The notes below the pieces were generated by a model. That model saw only the letters and a list, made by a program, of their open reading frames with translations. It was not told where the DNA came from and made no database searches. This document shows positions 41,268 through 50,199 of a stretch of DNA of 55,725 bases, one piece after another. This stretch comes from 2-01-FULL-39-10-A sp964565795 (lineage in GTDB: Bacteria > Patescibacteriota > Microgenomatia > Levybacterales > UBA12049), in the NCBI GenBank assembly GCA_964565795.1, contig CAZMGC010000004.1, forward strand, positions 1 through 55,725, given 5' to 3'. The stretch's first letter is position 1, and the number at the start of each line of letters is the position of its first letter. The translations under genes and the position numbers were made by a program.

Positions 41268-43204
41268 TTTTTTCTAACTGCATACGCATGGAAATAGTCT
41301 CCTCCAAAATTTGGATTTCTTGTCCTGTCATATCTTGTTTCTTTACCGCCAAAAGTGCAACCCATGGGATCCCTAATGGTAATTGTGTTTTTAGCAGGAT
41401 CAACATCAGTGATCACAAATTCGTGTTTACTTGTAGTGTGACCAGCACCGCATCGTGTCTCTCCTGTTACGCATGGAAACTCTTCGACACCGGCAATTAT
41501 AAACCATTCTTTTGACCCATTTATATATTCAGCAGCTGCTTCCATGTTTAGTCTTCCATTTGTAGTTAGATTAGGAGAGGTTTTAAATCCTTGAGCATCA
41601 AACCAGTCCGATTCAATTATGTCCGTAAGCTTGGTTCCGTCGCTACAGCCAGATTTGCTTTGGGGAATACCAAATTTAAGCCATGAGTCAACAACTTGAG
41701 GAGGGGTTAGGTTTTTACCTAATGTAGTTAAGATCATGGCAGTGGCAGTTGGTACACATCCATTTTCGTTTAAAGTGCACTGGGCTAATGGTTTGCCTTT
41801 ATCCCATCTTGGATCCCCCTGGCAATAAAACTGAAATCCTGATTCATCTGATGATCCACCGAGTCCAAAAAAATCAATTCCGCCAAATACATTGTCCCGC
41901 ACCCAATCATATGTATTTGCGCATTTCTTTGGATAATTAGTGATTGGTTGAGCTGCAAGGTCAGTTGCTTTTTCGCATCTTTTATTTGGATTGCAAACAA
42001 CGTTCATCCCAATTGCTTCACCAAAACTTTCTGCCTTAGATCCACCTCCGCAATCGAGGCCCACACAGTCCCCAGCAGGGGCTCTGTATCGATAAGTTTG
42101 AATGTAGGGGCCATCCACGCCAGTGTCGTAGCAGTCATCAGCGCCATTTGACTGTCCGTCCTTTTGAGCCAACTGCTCAACGTTAAAAGATCGGAAGAAT
42201 GATTGGTTTCTTCGTTGAATTATGTGAGCTGATTCATGGACCATGCTCCACTTCATGTCATCTTTTGAGCAAGCTGGCTGCATATATCCCGAAAGGCGAA
42301 TCGTTATATTGTCATAATTGCCTCCGCCGCTAAAATCACAAACACTGTTCGGATTTCCATCTCCAGGAGGTTTTAGGTAAACTCTTATTTTCCCAAAAGC
42401 ATCTATGTTAAGTAACTTTCTGTATTTAGGAGCTCTTAATGGATCAGAGTAAATGTCATAAGCAAAATTAGTTTCAGCGGAATTATCGCTTGCTTTAGAG
42501 CAATCTAGAAGTGATGCAAGACTTGAATTCGTGCATTTATAAACCTCGAAGTATTCGAGAAAGACTTCTTTTGTGGGTTTTGGTGGAAGAGGAACAGAGC
42601 CTGCTATGCTTGTTCCAGCACCTACGATAGTGGTTGCGTTGTCCTTAGCGTAATATCCGTTTCCGGATGCAGAAACAACTTGGGGTGGGGTATTAAGCTG
42701 CTCGCAAACACCCTTTCTTCCAGTTTTTAGTGAATAATCATTGGTTACTTCAAAAGGAATTCCGTTTCTATATTCAACGCAATAATTTTTGGTGCATGAA
42801 TTATTTCTTCTACAAGAAGAGCTAAATGAGCATGGCTGCTCAAAGCCGCTTATTTCGCACTGACTATCTGGTCCACTGCCTTCTGGTATGCAACCTTCAT
42901 AGACATTTGCGCTACAAGTATTTCCGCTCGGACATGTTCCATTGTCGCCCGACAGAGGAGCGTCGTTAAACTTGCTAGCTGTTTTTGGATCTCCAGTTAC
43001 TCCTTTAGGCAAATAATAACATCGTGCTACATTTATCGAGTCTTCATTAAGAAGAAATGCATTATAACCATCAGCTTTTTCACACGCATAACACTTTTCT
43101 CCTATCGCACCTGCGCTCGCATTTTGAGCATTGAGGTTCAGTAAAACTGTTGAAAATAAGAAGAAGATCAAGGGGAAGATAAATAGTCTAAAAGTCCTTA
43201 TCAT
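41264..43204 (-). CDS. secreted cysteine-rich protein with HExxH and C39-like peptidase domains
   Basis: 646 aa with a signal peptide (cleavage near residue 32). Residues 35-170 contain 14 or more cysteines in short CxxC-like clusters. The middle part has WSMVHESAHIIQ (His323, Glu324, His327), a zincin HExxH motif, with a possible third ligand Glu396 in SFGEAIGMN. The C-terminal domain (about 455-646) fits the Peptidase_C39_2/papain-like fold: NENGCVPTATAMIL (Cys483), SKHEFVITDVD (His594) and IRDPMG (Asp612). It could be a bifunctional extracellular protease or a wall-remodelling enzyme of the secretion apparatus. Stop overlaps the next gene by 4 nt. Confidence 0.65.
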   Translation of the reverse strand: MIRTFRLFIFPLIFFLFSTVLLNLNAQNASAGAIGEKCYACEKADGYNAFLLNEDSINVARCYYLPKGVTGDPKTASKFNDAPLSGDNGTCPSGNTCSANVYEGCIPEGSGPDSQCEISGFEQPCSFSSSCRRNNSCTKNYCVEYRNGIPFEVTNDYSLKTGRKGVCEQLNTPPQVVSASGNGYYAKDNATTIVGAGTSIAGSVPLPPKPTKEVFLEYFEVYKCTNSSLASLLDCSKASDNSAETNFAYDIYSDPLRAPKYRKLLNIDAFGKIRVYLKPPGDGNPNSVCDFSGGGNYDNITIRLSGYMQPACSKDDMKWSMVHESAHIIQRRNQSFFRSFNVEQLAQKDGQSNGADDCYDTGVDGPYIQTYRYRAPAGDCVGLDCGGGSKAESFGEAIGMNVVCNPNKRCEKATDLAAQPITNYPKKCANTYDWVRDNVFGGIDFFGLGGSSDESGFQFYCQGDPRWDKGKPLAQCTLNENGCVPTATAMILTTLGKNLTPPQVVDSWLKFGIPQSKSGCSDGTKLTDIIESDWFDAQGFKTSPNLTTNGRLNMEAAAEYINGSKEWFIIAGVEEFPCVTGETRCGAGHTTSKHEFVITDVDPAKNTITIRDPMGCTFGGKETRYDRTRNPNFGGDYFHAYAVRKK

Positions 43205-43243
43205 ATATTTAGCGTAATCAAACTTTTGTTAACTTGCAACAGG

Positions 43244-43780
43244 TTAACAGCCTGGTGCAAGCGGATTAAATTCTTTTTTTGATTCAATAAAATATCTAAA
43301 AACATTTTCATCCAATATAAACATTATTGGTAAGTCACAAATTCCACTTCGACTTATTCCTTTAGATAAAAACCAGTTTACGGCCTCGGTTTTAGCGATT
43401 TCATCATTTGTTGTTTTAATTTCGGCTTGAAAGTAATCTGGACTTGAGAGATACCCAAGAAGTATGTTTGAGCTTAAATAAAGCGTTCCGGATTTGCTTC
43501 CAATTTCTGAGATAATCTGAGACCTAATTAGCCTATCGCTATCGGAAAGTACCCTTTTACCGGTTAACTTCTCATAAAGCTTGCCTTGAGTTCCACTTTT
43601 AAATTTAAGCGTTGATTCGCTTGAATGGTTAGGTTCAATAGAGGGTTTTAATGTGTTTTTCTGTAAGATAGTAGGGGACCTAAATAAAACTATAAAAACT
43701 AGCGTCAAAAAGCCAACTAGGCAAAATGCCGCAATAATAAAAAGAAAGTAATTTTTTTTCATGCTATTTAGCTTAACCAT
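43244..43780 (-). CDS. membrane-anchored protein of the secretion locus, 178 aa
   Basis: No family recognised. ATG 43780 or the in-frame ATG 43762 (MKKNYF) may be the start; the first lies 1 nt after the upstream stop. One TM helix (about 11-33) then an extracytoplasmic domain with several helices and two cysteines near the C-terminus (GICDLP and PGC at the very end) that could form a disulphide. Cotranscribed with its neighbours. Confidence 0.55.
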   Translation of the reverse strand: MVKLNSMKKNYFLFIIAAFCLVGFLTLVFIVLFRSPTILQKNTLKPSIEPNHSSESTLKFKSGTQGKLYEKLTGKRVLSDSDRLIRSQIISEIGSKSGTLYLSSNILLGYLSSPDYFQAEIKTTNDEIAKTEAVNWFLSKGISRSGICDLPIMFILDENVFRYFIESKKEFNPLAPGC

Positions 43781-43781
43781 T

Positions 43782-46223
43782 TTACATGTCCCTACACTGG
43801 GGCTTGCTCATGTTTCCGTCTCTACACCATTCTATCGCAACTTGCCAATATCTAAATCTTAATCCAATGCTATCAATAAATTTATTATGGTTTATAGCGT
43901 TATTTACTTGCTCTTTCCAGGTAACATCTCCCCTTGTTCCGCCCCTGGCTTTAAGTTCGCCAGGAGGTCTGCTGCTGCCCATTTGGAATAGTCCCCATGC
44001 TCCTCGTGGAGCAAAAGGAGGATTGCATTGTTTTTCTGACGCATTCCAGGTCCCGCATCCCCAGGCGTTAGGCCTATATCCGCTTTCCCCAGGTATAATT
44101 ACGTTAAACCAGAAGTCTGCCCATTGGGGATCTTTTTGCTTTAGTAAATCATATAAATCGTTTCTTTTTTGCATTGTATCAAGCGTACAGTCTGGGTCTC
44201 CAAAGTTTTTAGCAAGAAGTTTGTTGCTTAGAACATATGTGTATTTTCCGTTACAATAGTTGTCGTTAGGAGCTAGTCCGGAAGCTGGGGGAGCTCCGCC
44301 TGATGCTCCTTCAATCGTAAGTAAGTTTTCAACTACAATGTCGTTTTGTGGGCGTACTGTTAAGTTGAATGCAAATGTAAGAATTATTTTCCCTTCATTT
44401 GCTGTGCTAGAATTTTCAGGATAAAGCTTCCAGCTAATCTTTCCTGGATCAGAAAGGCTATATGTTCCTGTTGCAGAAACAAAAGTTGTTCCTGGTGGAA
44501 TATTTGCTACAGCCGAAAGATCATTTGGTGAGTCCTGAGCAATTGCAGTGTCTACCATTACGACAATTGAGTAGTTTAGGTTTGTTCCGTTCGGCAGGGT
44601 TTCAGGCGCAACAATGGAATAAGATATTCCAGGATATGGACTGTCTACAAATTGTCTTGTTTCCTGATCGCAAAACACGATACATGATGTACTAAATGCA
44701 AATACAATGAACAATAAGGCAACAAGGACAATGATAATTACCAACGGGAGCCCAATTGATCCCATTACAGCTCCTACAGCTGCAGAAAAAACGCCTACGA
44801 CTGCAGTAACAGTACCTACAGTAACTGAAACCACGGTGCTTAGGATGGTGGTAACTGCTGCCGCTGCTGCGTTAACCAAGGATCCGATTATGCTTCTTTT
44901 TAAAAGGTTTAATAAATAATTTAATGGATTGAGAAGATTCTTGATTCTTCGTGTTGCCCTAGAGGTTTTACCTTTAAGATGGTTAAGTCTTGAACCTAGT
45001 TTTCCAATGCGAGAATTTTTAAACTTCTGACCTAGCTTGGAATTAATGATTCTGTTTTTTACTCTTGTAATTGCCCTTTTTCTTATCTGCGAAGGGCTGT
45101 AGTAGCTAAGCCTACTTCTTACGCCACGTTTCTTTGTAGGTGAACCGGTCTGGCTATTCCCGTCGTCTTCATTTTTCTTTTCGCTCTCGTCAGGTTCATT
45201 TTTTGCGTGTTGATTGGCTGCTAGTTTTTCTGGGTCGATTTTGAATGCAGGATTAAGCACTGGGAGTGGAGTAACAATTGGAGTTGTTTGAACAGGTATT
45301 GCCTCGGGTCCTGGAGCGAATTTTGCTGCAGGATTTCTTCCTAGCCATTTTGAAACTCTTCCTTGATCGGCAACTGCTTGTGCTTCATCCCTTTGTCTTT
45401 TTCTTTCTAGCGCTGCATAAAGCTCGGGATCATTATATTCATTGGCCCATTTCCTAACTGTTTCTGGCGAACTAAATGCAAAATGATCGTATAATTCTTC
45501 GTTGGCTTGCGTAAGCATATGGGCTCTGTCCCTAGAGCGCTTAGAAGGATCTCTTCCGTTCCATTCAGCTTGAATAGTTGCTGAGTGATTTGCTTGAATT
45601 TTCTTAAGCTCCTCGTATGTTAACTTTTTGCTTACCACAGAAGCTTTGTTAATAGCTAAAGCAAGCGATGTATTGCTTGGATTTTTCTCAAGCCATTTTT
45701 TTGCCTTGACTTGATCTGTGCTTGCGAGCATTTCGTGGTATTGTCTATGGGCTCTGTCATATGCTTCTTGAGCGTCTATTGCTCTTCCCGCGGGGACTTT
45801 ATACTTAGGATCCTTAAGTATTTTCTCCTCTTCTTTCTCCCATGTTTTTCTTGCAAACTCAGCATATTCATTGGCATCTTTCTGAAAGTTTTCATAAGAT
45901 CCCTCTCTTCTGAGTAAAATTCCACCGGCAATAGCTCCAGCAATTCCAGCCCTTCCCTCACCTGTTCTCTGTGATTCGTTTTGTCCGGAGTCGTCTAACG
46001 GAATATCGATACCCTGTGCTGATTGTTGCCAAAGGTCGTCAATGCCCGTCCAGACAGATGAGGCGTCGAGCCTATTTTCAAAAGCGACTTTTTGAAACGA
46101 GGCAAAATCGTTTTGCCTTTTGGCAACTAGAAGATCATTTTTAGCTTGGGGCGAAAGAGGGCGAAGTAAGGAGGCGACTCTTCTTGCATTTTCTAGGCTT
46201 AATTTGGATTCATTATCTGCCAT
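43782..46223 (-). CDS. composite membrane protein with C-terminal lytic transglycosylase-like domain
   Basis: 813 aa. Residues 1-430 are cytoplasmic, highly charged and helical, with three similar KW segments (173-190 KAKKWLEKNPSN, 255-272 TVRKWANEYNDP, 289-305 RVSKWLGRNPAA). Residues 436-512 are hydrophobic with two to three membrane passes. Residues 525-650 form a DUF11-like beta sandwich (NLNYSIVVMVDT, IPPGTTFVSATGTYS). Residues 695-800 resemble a transglycosylase SLT/goose-lysozyme fold: IIPGESGYRPNAWG (Glu713 candidate catalytic residue) and GAWGLFQMG. It combines the expected roles of VirB6-like channel and VirB1-like wall-cutting proteins in one chain. Confidence 0.7.
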   Translation of the reverse strand: MADNESKLSLENARRVASLLRPLSPQAKNDLLVAKRQNDFASFQKVAFENRLDASSVWTGIDDLWQQSAQGIDIPLDDSGQNESQRTGEGRAGIAGAIAGGILLRREGSYENFQKDANEYAEFARKTWEKEEEKILKDPKYKVPAGRAIDAQEAYDRAHRQYHEMLASTDQVKAKKWLEKNPSNTSLALAINKASVVSKKLTYEELKKIQANHSATIQAEWNGRDPSKRSRDRAHMLTQANEELYDHFAFSSPETVRKWANEYNDPELYAALERKRQRDEAQAVADQGRVSKWLGRNPAAKFAPGPEAIPVQTTPIVTPLPVLNPAFKIDPEKLAANQHAKNEPDESEKKNEDDGNSQTGSPTKKRGVRSRLSYYSPSQIRKRAITRVKNRIINSKLGQKFKNSRIGKLGSRLNHLKGKTSRATRRIKNLLNPLNYLLNLLKRSIIGSLVNAAAAAVTTILSTVVSVTVGTVTAVVGVFSAAVGAVMGSIGLPLVIIIVLVALLFIVFAFSTSCIVFCDQETRQFVDSPYPGISYSIVAPETLPNGTNLNYSIVVMVDTAIAQDSPNDLSAVANIPPGTTFVSATGTYSLSDPGKISWKLYPENSSTANEGKIILTFAFNLTVRPQNDIVVENLLTIEGASGGAPPASGLAPNDNYCNGKYTYVLSNKLLAKNFGDPDCTLDTMQKRNDLYDLLKQKDPQWADFWFNVIIPGESGYRPNAWGCGTWNASEKQCNPPFAPRGAWGLFQMGSSRPPGELKARGGTRGDVTWKEQVNNAINHNKFIDSIGLRFRYWQVAIEWCRDGNMSKPQCRDM

Positions 46224-46225
46224 AT

Positions 46226-48169
46226 TTAAGTGGTTTTATCAAAATCAGAAAATCCCGGTACGATTTGGGGTGGGGGAGGGGGAGAGCTTGGTGTAGGATC
46301 TTGCGTTTGTAGGATAGGGTTTGGTGCTGCATTCCCCAAAGACGTATCGTTCATTATTTGCTGTTCTTGCGCTTTTTTTAATAGCTCTTCCGGATTTGAG
46401 GTTATTAGGTTATGCTCAAATGGAGCCGAAAGAACTTTCATGGATACATGGCTTTGGCCTGCAAAAAACAATCCTTCTCCCACATTTGCTGACAGAAGCA
46501 GTTGTTTCTCCTGCTCTGAAAGATAAAAAATTTCTGAGACTAAATCTATTTCCGTAGGGCTTTGTTTCAATAGCATCTGAATAGAAGAATTAGAGAGAAT
46601 TGCTTTTCCATAGTCAGTTGAAAGAAAATCCTGAACATCCTGCGTGGCTGTGGTAAGTGCCAGATAATACTTCCTTGCTCTTTTTGCTACACCATGAATA
46701 AATGAGGCAGAATCTTGATATTTCATTAGATACCAAGCTTCGTCAAGCACCAAAAGACGTTTTTTTAGATCTTTTCTTACCCTTGTCCAAATGAAATCAA
46801 GGATTATTTGCATCGCAACTGGGCGGAGCTGGTCTTCAAGTCCTTGAGTTGAAAATGCAGTCAATGGATTTTTAATATCAAAATTTGATTGTTGATTAAA
46901 GATTCCCGCCATGCTTCCTTTAATAAACTTTTCCAGCCTTAATGCTAAGTCTTTTGAAATAGGGTCCTCGTTGCCATTCAGCACCTTATAGAGATCTTCC
47001 ATAAGGGGTGGTTCCTTGGTCTGTGTGGTTGGATCTGCGGTAATTCCTTTTTGTCGATAGGTTTCGACTAGTGCTCTATCCAATATTGCGTCATGAGACG
47101 CGTCAAGGTCTCCCATGACTATTCTAAGAAGTGCATGGAGCGAAAGAATTTTTAATCCTAGTTCATTTTCCCCTTCTTCATATCTTCCTGATAAATCAAA
47201 TGGATTAATTTTTACTGGTGAAGCTGGCGTAAACTCTACGTATTCTCCTCCCATAGTTCTTGTTAGGATTCCGTATTCCCCCTCAGGGTCGATTACTATT
47301 ACTTCAGTTCCAAACATAAATTGCCTCATAACCTCAAGTTTAATTAGATACGATTTTCCTGATCCAGATTTTCCAAAAACTACTTCATTTCCATTTTCAA
47401 GCGAGTATCTGTCAAAAATAATTAGAGATCCGTTTAGTTGATTGATTCCATACATGACTCCTTTGTCTTGCGTTAACGTAGCCGAAGTAAATGGAAACGT
47501 TGAGGCTAGGGAAGTGGTGTCCATATTTCTTGGCAAGAATAATTGATCATCGGCAAGCGGGATTGTGGATTTAAATCCATCTTCCATTTGAAGCGTAGCT
47601 GGTTTTGCGATAACAAGAATTGAAGCCAGAAGAGTTTTTAACCTCTTGGAGGCTTCGTCAAGCTCATGCTTGTCTTCTGATACTAAAGTTACATAAAGAC
47701 TAAATTGAAAGAATCTTTCAATGCCTTTTGCAAGCTCCTCTTGCACCGCTAGCGCATCTTCTAACGCAGCTTGAACTGATGGATCAAGGACTTTGTTGTT
47801 TTCTTGCTGTTCCATTAGGGTGGCTTCCATTTCTCCAATTTTTCTTCTTAGGTCTTCAAGCGCATCCGGGGAAGAGGTGGGATATGCAAACATTGAGATG
47901 TTTAACGAATGATCAAAGTCGATTAATGGCTCTAGCCAATTTGGAGAAACGAATCTCGGATATCCGACCACAAAGAAGGTTTTATAGAACTTTTCCCCAA
48001 CCCTAATATGTCCAAAATCCACTTCAATTGATGGAGGAGCGATAATATCCGTAACAGAATTCATGCCTCTTTCAATTCTTTTTATTCCTTCATTTGCTGG
48101 ATGCGTGCCTGCTCCTGGTACAGGGTTAATTGAGCTTTGGGTAGATTTGTTTTTATTAAATAGTTTCAT
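46226..48169 (-). CDS. virB4: VirB4/TraC-type secretion ATPase
   Basis: 647 aa from ATG 48169, which has GGAGG 5 nt upstream; the ATG five codons earlier precedes that site. Walker A VVFGKSGSGKSYLIKLEV (near residue 265), EVIVIDPEGEYGIL, Walker B RLLVLDEAWYLM (near 475) and TTATQDVQDFL are typical of VirB4. It powers assembly or substrate transfer of type IV secretion systems. The C-terminal tail is Pro-rich (DPTPSSPPPPPQ). A separate 222-aa gene just upstream looks like the missing N-terminal piece of larger VirB4 proteins. Confidence 0.9.
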   Translation of the reverse strand: MKLFNKNKSTQSSINPVPGAGTHPANEGIKRIERGMNSVTDIIAPPSIEVDFGHIRVGEKFYKTFFVVGYPRFVSPNWLEPLIDFDHSLNISMFAYPTSSPDALEDLRRKIGEMEATLMEQQENNKVLDPSVQAALEDALAVQEELAKGIERFFQFSLYVTLVSEDKHELDEASKRLKTLLASILVIAKPATLQMEDGFKSTIPLADDQLFLPRNMDTTSLASTFPFTSATLTQDKGVMYGINQLNGSLIIFDRYSLENGNEVVFGKSGSGKSYLIKLEVMRQFMFGTEVIVIDPEGEYGILTRTMGGEYVEFTPASPVKINPFDLSGRYEEGENELGLKILSLHALLRIVMGDLDASHDAILDRALVETYRQKGITADPTTQTKEPPLMEDLYKVLNGNEDPISKDLALRLEKFIKGSMAGIFNQQSNFDIKNPLTAFSTQGLEDQLRPVAMQIILDFIWTRVRKDLKKRLLVLDEAWYLMKYQDSASFIHGVAKRARKYYLALTTATQDVQDFLSTDYGKAILSNSSIQMLLKQSPTEIDLVSEIFYLSEQEKQLLLSANVGEGLFFAGQSHVSMKVLSAPFEHNLITSNPEELLKKAQEQQIMNDTSLGNAAPNPILQTQDPTPSSPPPPPQIVPGFSDFDKTT

Positions 48170-48824
48170 GGTTTCCTCCAGCATTAGCCTTGCTTTTAAC
48201 TATTATGTCGTTTGAACTTTGGGAAATGTGTGCTCCACTGTCAGAATTGTAAATTTCATAGAATAATTTAATCAGTTCATTTTTTTCAAGAATTTTAGAT
48301 TTTAATCCCGCTCTGACAAGCTCTTGAATAATAGATTGAGCTTTTGACATAAGAAGATTTTTTGCGTCAATTATCATTGCGTGTTTGTTTTTTGCATTAG
48401 CAACTCCGCTTGCTCCTCTTTCTAGGAAGGAAAATGAAATCGCAAGATAAAACTTTTTATCTAAAACTGATTTATCGTGCACTAATTGCGCCACAAAATC
48501 TTTATACATTGTTATTTGTGAAGCTAAATTGGGATTTCCAGCTTTTGCAGCCTGGGCTTCAAGGAGTTTTACGTATGAGCTAATATCAAGCTTTCTACTC
48601 AAAATTACTATTTGAATTGGAAAAGATAGAGAATTTAGAAGGGAGGCGTAGGAAAGGATTTTTACTTGTTGTTCCTCTTTTGATTGCAATGCAAAGTTAG
48701 TTGCTAATACTTCCATGATTAGGCATGCTTTCCCTCCTGAGAGGAGCACTAAGTTATCGACGATGTCCTCAATTTCTATAAATTTTTGAGTGGTTGCTGT
48801 AATTTTTTGGGCAGAATTTTTCAT
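48156..48824 (-). CDS. TraC/VirB4 N-terminal-domain-like protein, 222 aa
   Basis: Soluble alpha-beta protein. KFIEIEDIVDNLVLLSGGKACLIMEVLATNFAL and the following SYASLLNSLSFPIQIVILSRKLDI resemble the N-terminal region that precedes the ATPase in TraC-type VirB4 proteins. Overlaps virB4 by 14 nt and its ATG touches the prgI stop, so all three are translationally coupled. It probably docks the ATPase to the PrgI/VirB3-like membrane protein. Confidence 0.65.
   Translation of the reverse strand: MKNSAQKITATTQKFIEIEDIVDNLVLLSGGKACLIMEVLATNFALQSKEEQQVKILSYASLLNSLSFPIQIVILSRKLDISSYVKLLEAQAAKAGNPNLASQITMYKDFVAQLVHDKSVLDKKFYLAISFSFLERGASGVANAKNKHAMIIDAKNLLMSKAQSIIQELVRAGLKSKILEKNELIKLFYEIYNSDSGAHISQSSNDIIVKSKANAGGNHETI
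48175..48179 (-). promoter_or_regulatory. Shine-Dalgarno GGAGG of virB4
   Basis: GGAGG on the minus strand, 5 nt from ATG 48169, inside the end of the preceding gene. Confidence 0.6.
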
Positions 48825-50065
48825 TAATTAAAAAGCTCCCTTCTTAATTCCTCGCGAGGGTCCACCGAGAAAATTTCTAAAGGCATAATTGGCGTTCCAG
48901 TAGCCTCAATTTCTACCGTATCAAACTTATTCTGTCCTTTTGGATCTTCAAAAGAAATAATATATTTGCCGTTCGCTAGGGAGGTGGCTGCCGCAAACTG
49001 TCCGAGACCATTTGTCTTAAAGGCTCTTACGGGATTATCTTCGGGATCTTTAACTTCAACCAAGATATTTGGCAAGGGATTTCCCCTAGGATCTTTTACG
49101 ATACCTGTTATTAGATTTGGGTCTTGAGGCGCAGTTGGTAGGCCAATGCTTTTCTCCATTCCAGGTGGGACTTTTCTAACCCGCTGGGTTTGGGGTAAAG
49201 GGTTAAGAGTTGCTGGATTAAATTTAGGTTGAGCTTGATTTTCGAGCTTTGACTTAAGCGCCAGTAATTCTTTTTCCAGCTCCTCTCTTTGTCTCGTAGC
49301 CTCAATGAGCGCTTTTTCTAATTCCTGTGCTTTTTGATGAGCTGTGCTTGCATTTGTTAAGTTTGTCTCAGTATTCTCAACAGCCTTTGCTTCTTCAAGT
49401 TCTTTTTGAAGAGTCGACACTTCTTCTTCAAGTTTCTTTTCGTTTTCTTCCATTTTTTCTTCTGCTTCCTCAGCCTTAGTGTTAATTAGATCATCTAGGT
49501 TTCCAGATATAACAGGTGGCGCGGAATTGTCAGGAAGCTCAATCACTTTCCCAGGTTGATCTATAGGTATTTGGATAGGAAGTGTTTGTGGTATAGGCAT
49601 ACTTGATTCAAGTTGTGACTCAGGTTTTGGCTGAGGCGCTTGAGTGATCTGAATTGGGCCTTGAATTGGTGCCTGAGGTGTTTGAGTAAGCGCTGGAGGT
49701 GGATTATTGCTCAGTATTATATTTTGTGCTTCTACTGGGTGAGATGCTTGCGCCGGTCTAGAATTAAGATTGCCGCCTGATTTTTTATAAATATATTGAG
49801 TTGGAGCAAACATAGCTTTAATCAGGTTAACAATCATTACATCCATTGGACGACCGTCAATGGGCACAAAAGCTAAGCCAATTCCTGCAGCAAGGAAAAT
49901 TATAGCTAATGGGAGTCTTATTACTATAAAAAGTGGGAGTATGAAAAAACAAAACCAGGCGAGAACAGTTCCTCCCGCAAGGTAGGCGAACTGCTTAACA
50001 GTCATATTACCGATAAGCTTGAACTGAAAACCTGTAATGTCTTGCGGTATAGGATGGTTTTCCAT
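48824..50065 (-). CDS. prgI: PrgI (VirB3-like) membrane protein fused to coiled coil and carboxypeptidase-regulatory-like domain
   Basis: 413 aa from ATG 50065. The PrgI part (1-95) has QDITGFQFKLIGNMTVKQFAYLAGG, two TM helices and FVPIDGRPMDVMIVNLIKAMFAPTQYIY. A Pro/Gln-rich linker follows, then a Glu-rich coiled coil (about 190-285), then a beta-sandwich with LITGIVKDPRGNPLPNILVEVKDPEDN and GKYIISFEDP, like a CarboxypepD_reg domain. Ordinary PrgI is only about 100-120 aa. Topology puts the added domains in the same compartment as the PrgI C-terminus. Confidence 0.85.
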   Translation of the reverse strand: MENHPIPQDITGFQFKLIGNMTVKQFAYLAGGTVLAWFCFFILPLFIVIRLPLAIIFLAAGIGLAFVPIDGRPMDVMIVNLIKAMFAPTQYIYKKSGGNLNSRPAQASHPVEAQNIILSNNPPPALTQTPQAPIQGPIQITQAPQPKPESQLESSMPIPQTLPIQIPIDQPGKVIELPDNSAPPVISGNLDDLINTKAEEAEEKMEENEKKLEEEVSTLQKELEEAKAVENTETNLTNASTAHQKAQELEKALIEATRQREELEKELLALKSKLENQAQPKFNPATLNPLPQTQRVRKVPPGMEKSIGLPTAPQDPNLITGIVKDPRGNPLPNILVEVKDPEDNPVRAFKTNGLGQFAAATSLANGKYIISFEDPKGQNKFDTVEIEATGTPIMPLEIFSVDPREELRRELFN

Positions 50066-50087
50066 AGGCAGCAAACAAAAATAAATA

Positions 50088-50119
50088 CTAGTATCTAGTA
50101 CCTATTTGCTAGTAAATAG
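50088..50119. repeat. CTAGTA direct repeats and dyad in the prgI leader, probable operator
   Basis: CTAGTA occurs at 50088-50093, 50095-50100 and 50109-50114 (offsets 7 and 14). A palindrome ATACTAGTAT includes the first copy, and CTATTT-N6-AAATAG (50102-50119) forms an inverted repeat over the third. They lie at about +1 to +24 of the predicted prgI transcript. Confidence 0.5.
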
Positions 50120-50146
50120 AATATAACGTGAAAAAAAGCGATTCAA
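50118..50146 (-). promoter_or_regulatory. predicted prgI-virB4 operon promoter
   Basis: Minus strand TTGAAT (50141-50146), 17-nt spacer, TATTCT (50118-50123). The leader to ATG 50065 would be about 46 nt, longer than elsewhere in the window, and holds the CTAGTA repeats. Confidence 0.45.
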
Positions 50147-50199
50147 GGCTATCGAAATATATCAGTTTTGGAGAATTTTGAAGCCAATTGTGAAAACAG

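Noticed and set aside
43786..44259. 157-aa plus-strand ORF opposite the 813-aa gene
   Set aside because: Shadow of the transglycosylase-like domain: the minus-strand frame carries the recognisable motifs, while this one has no domain or promoter.
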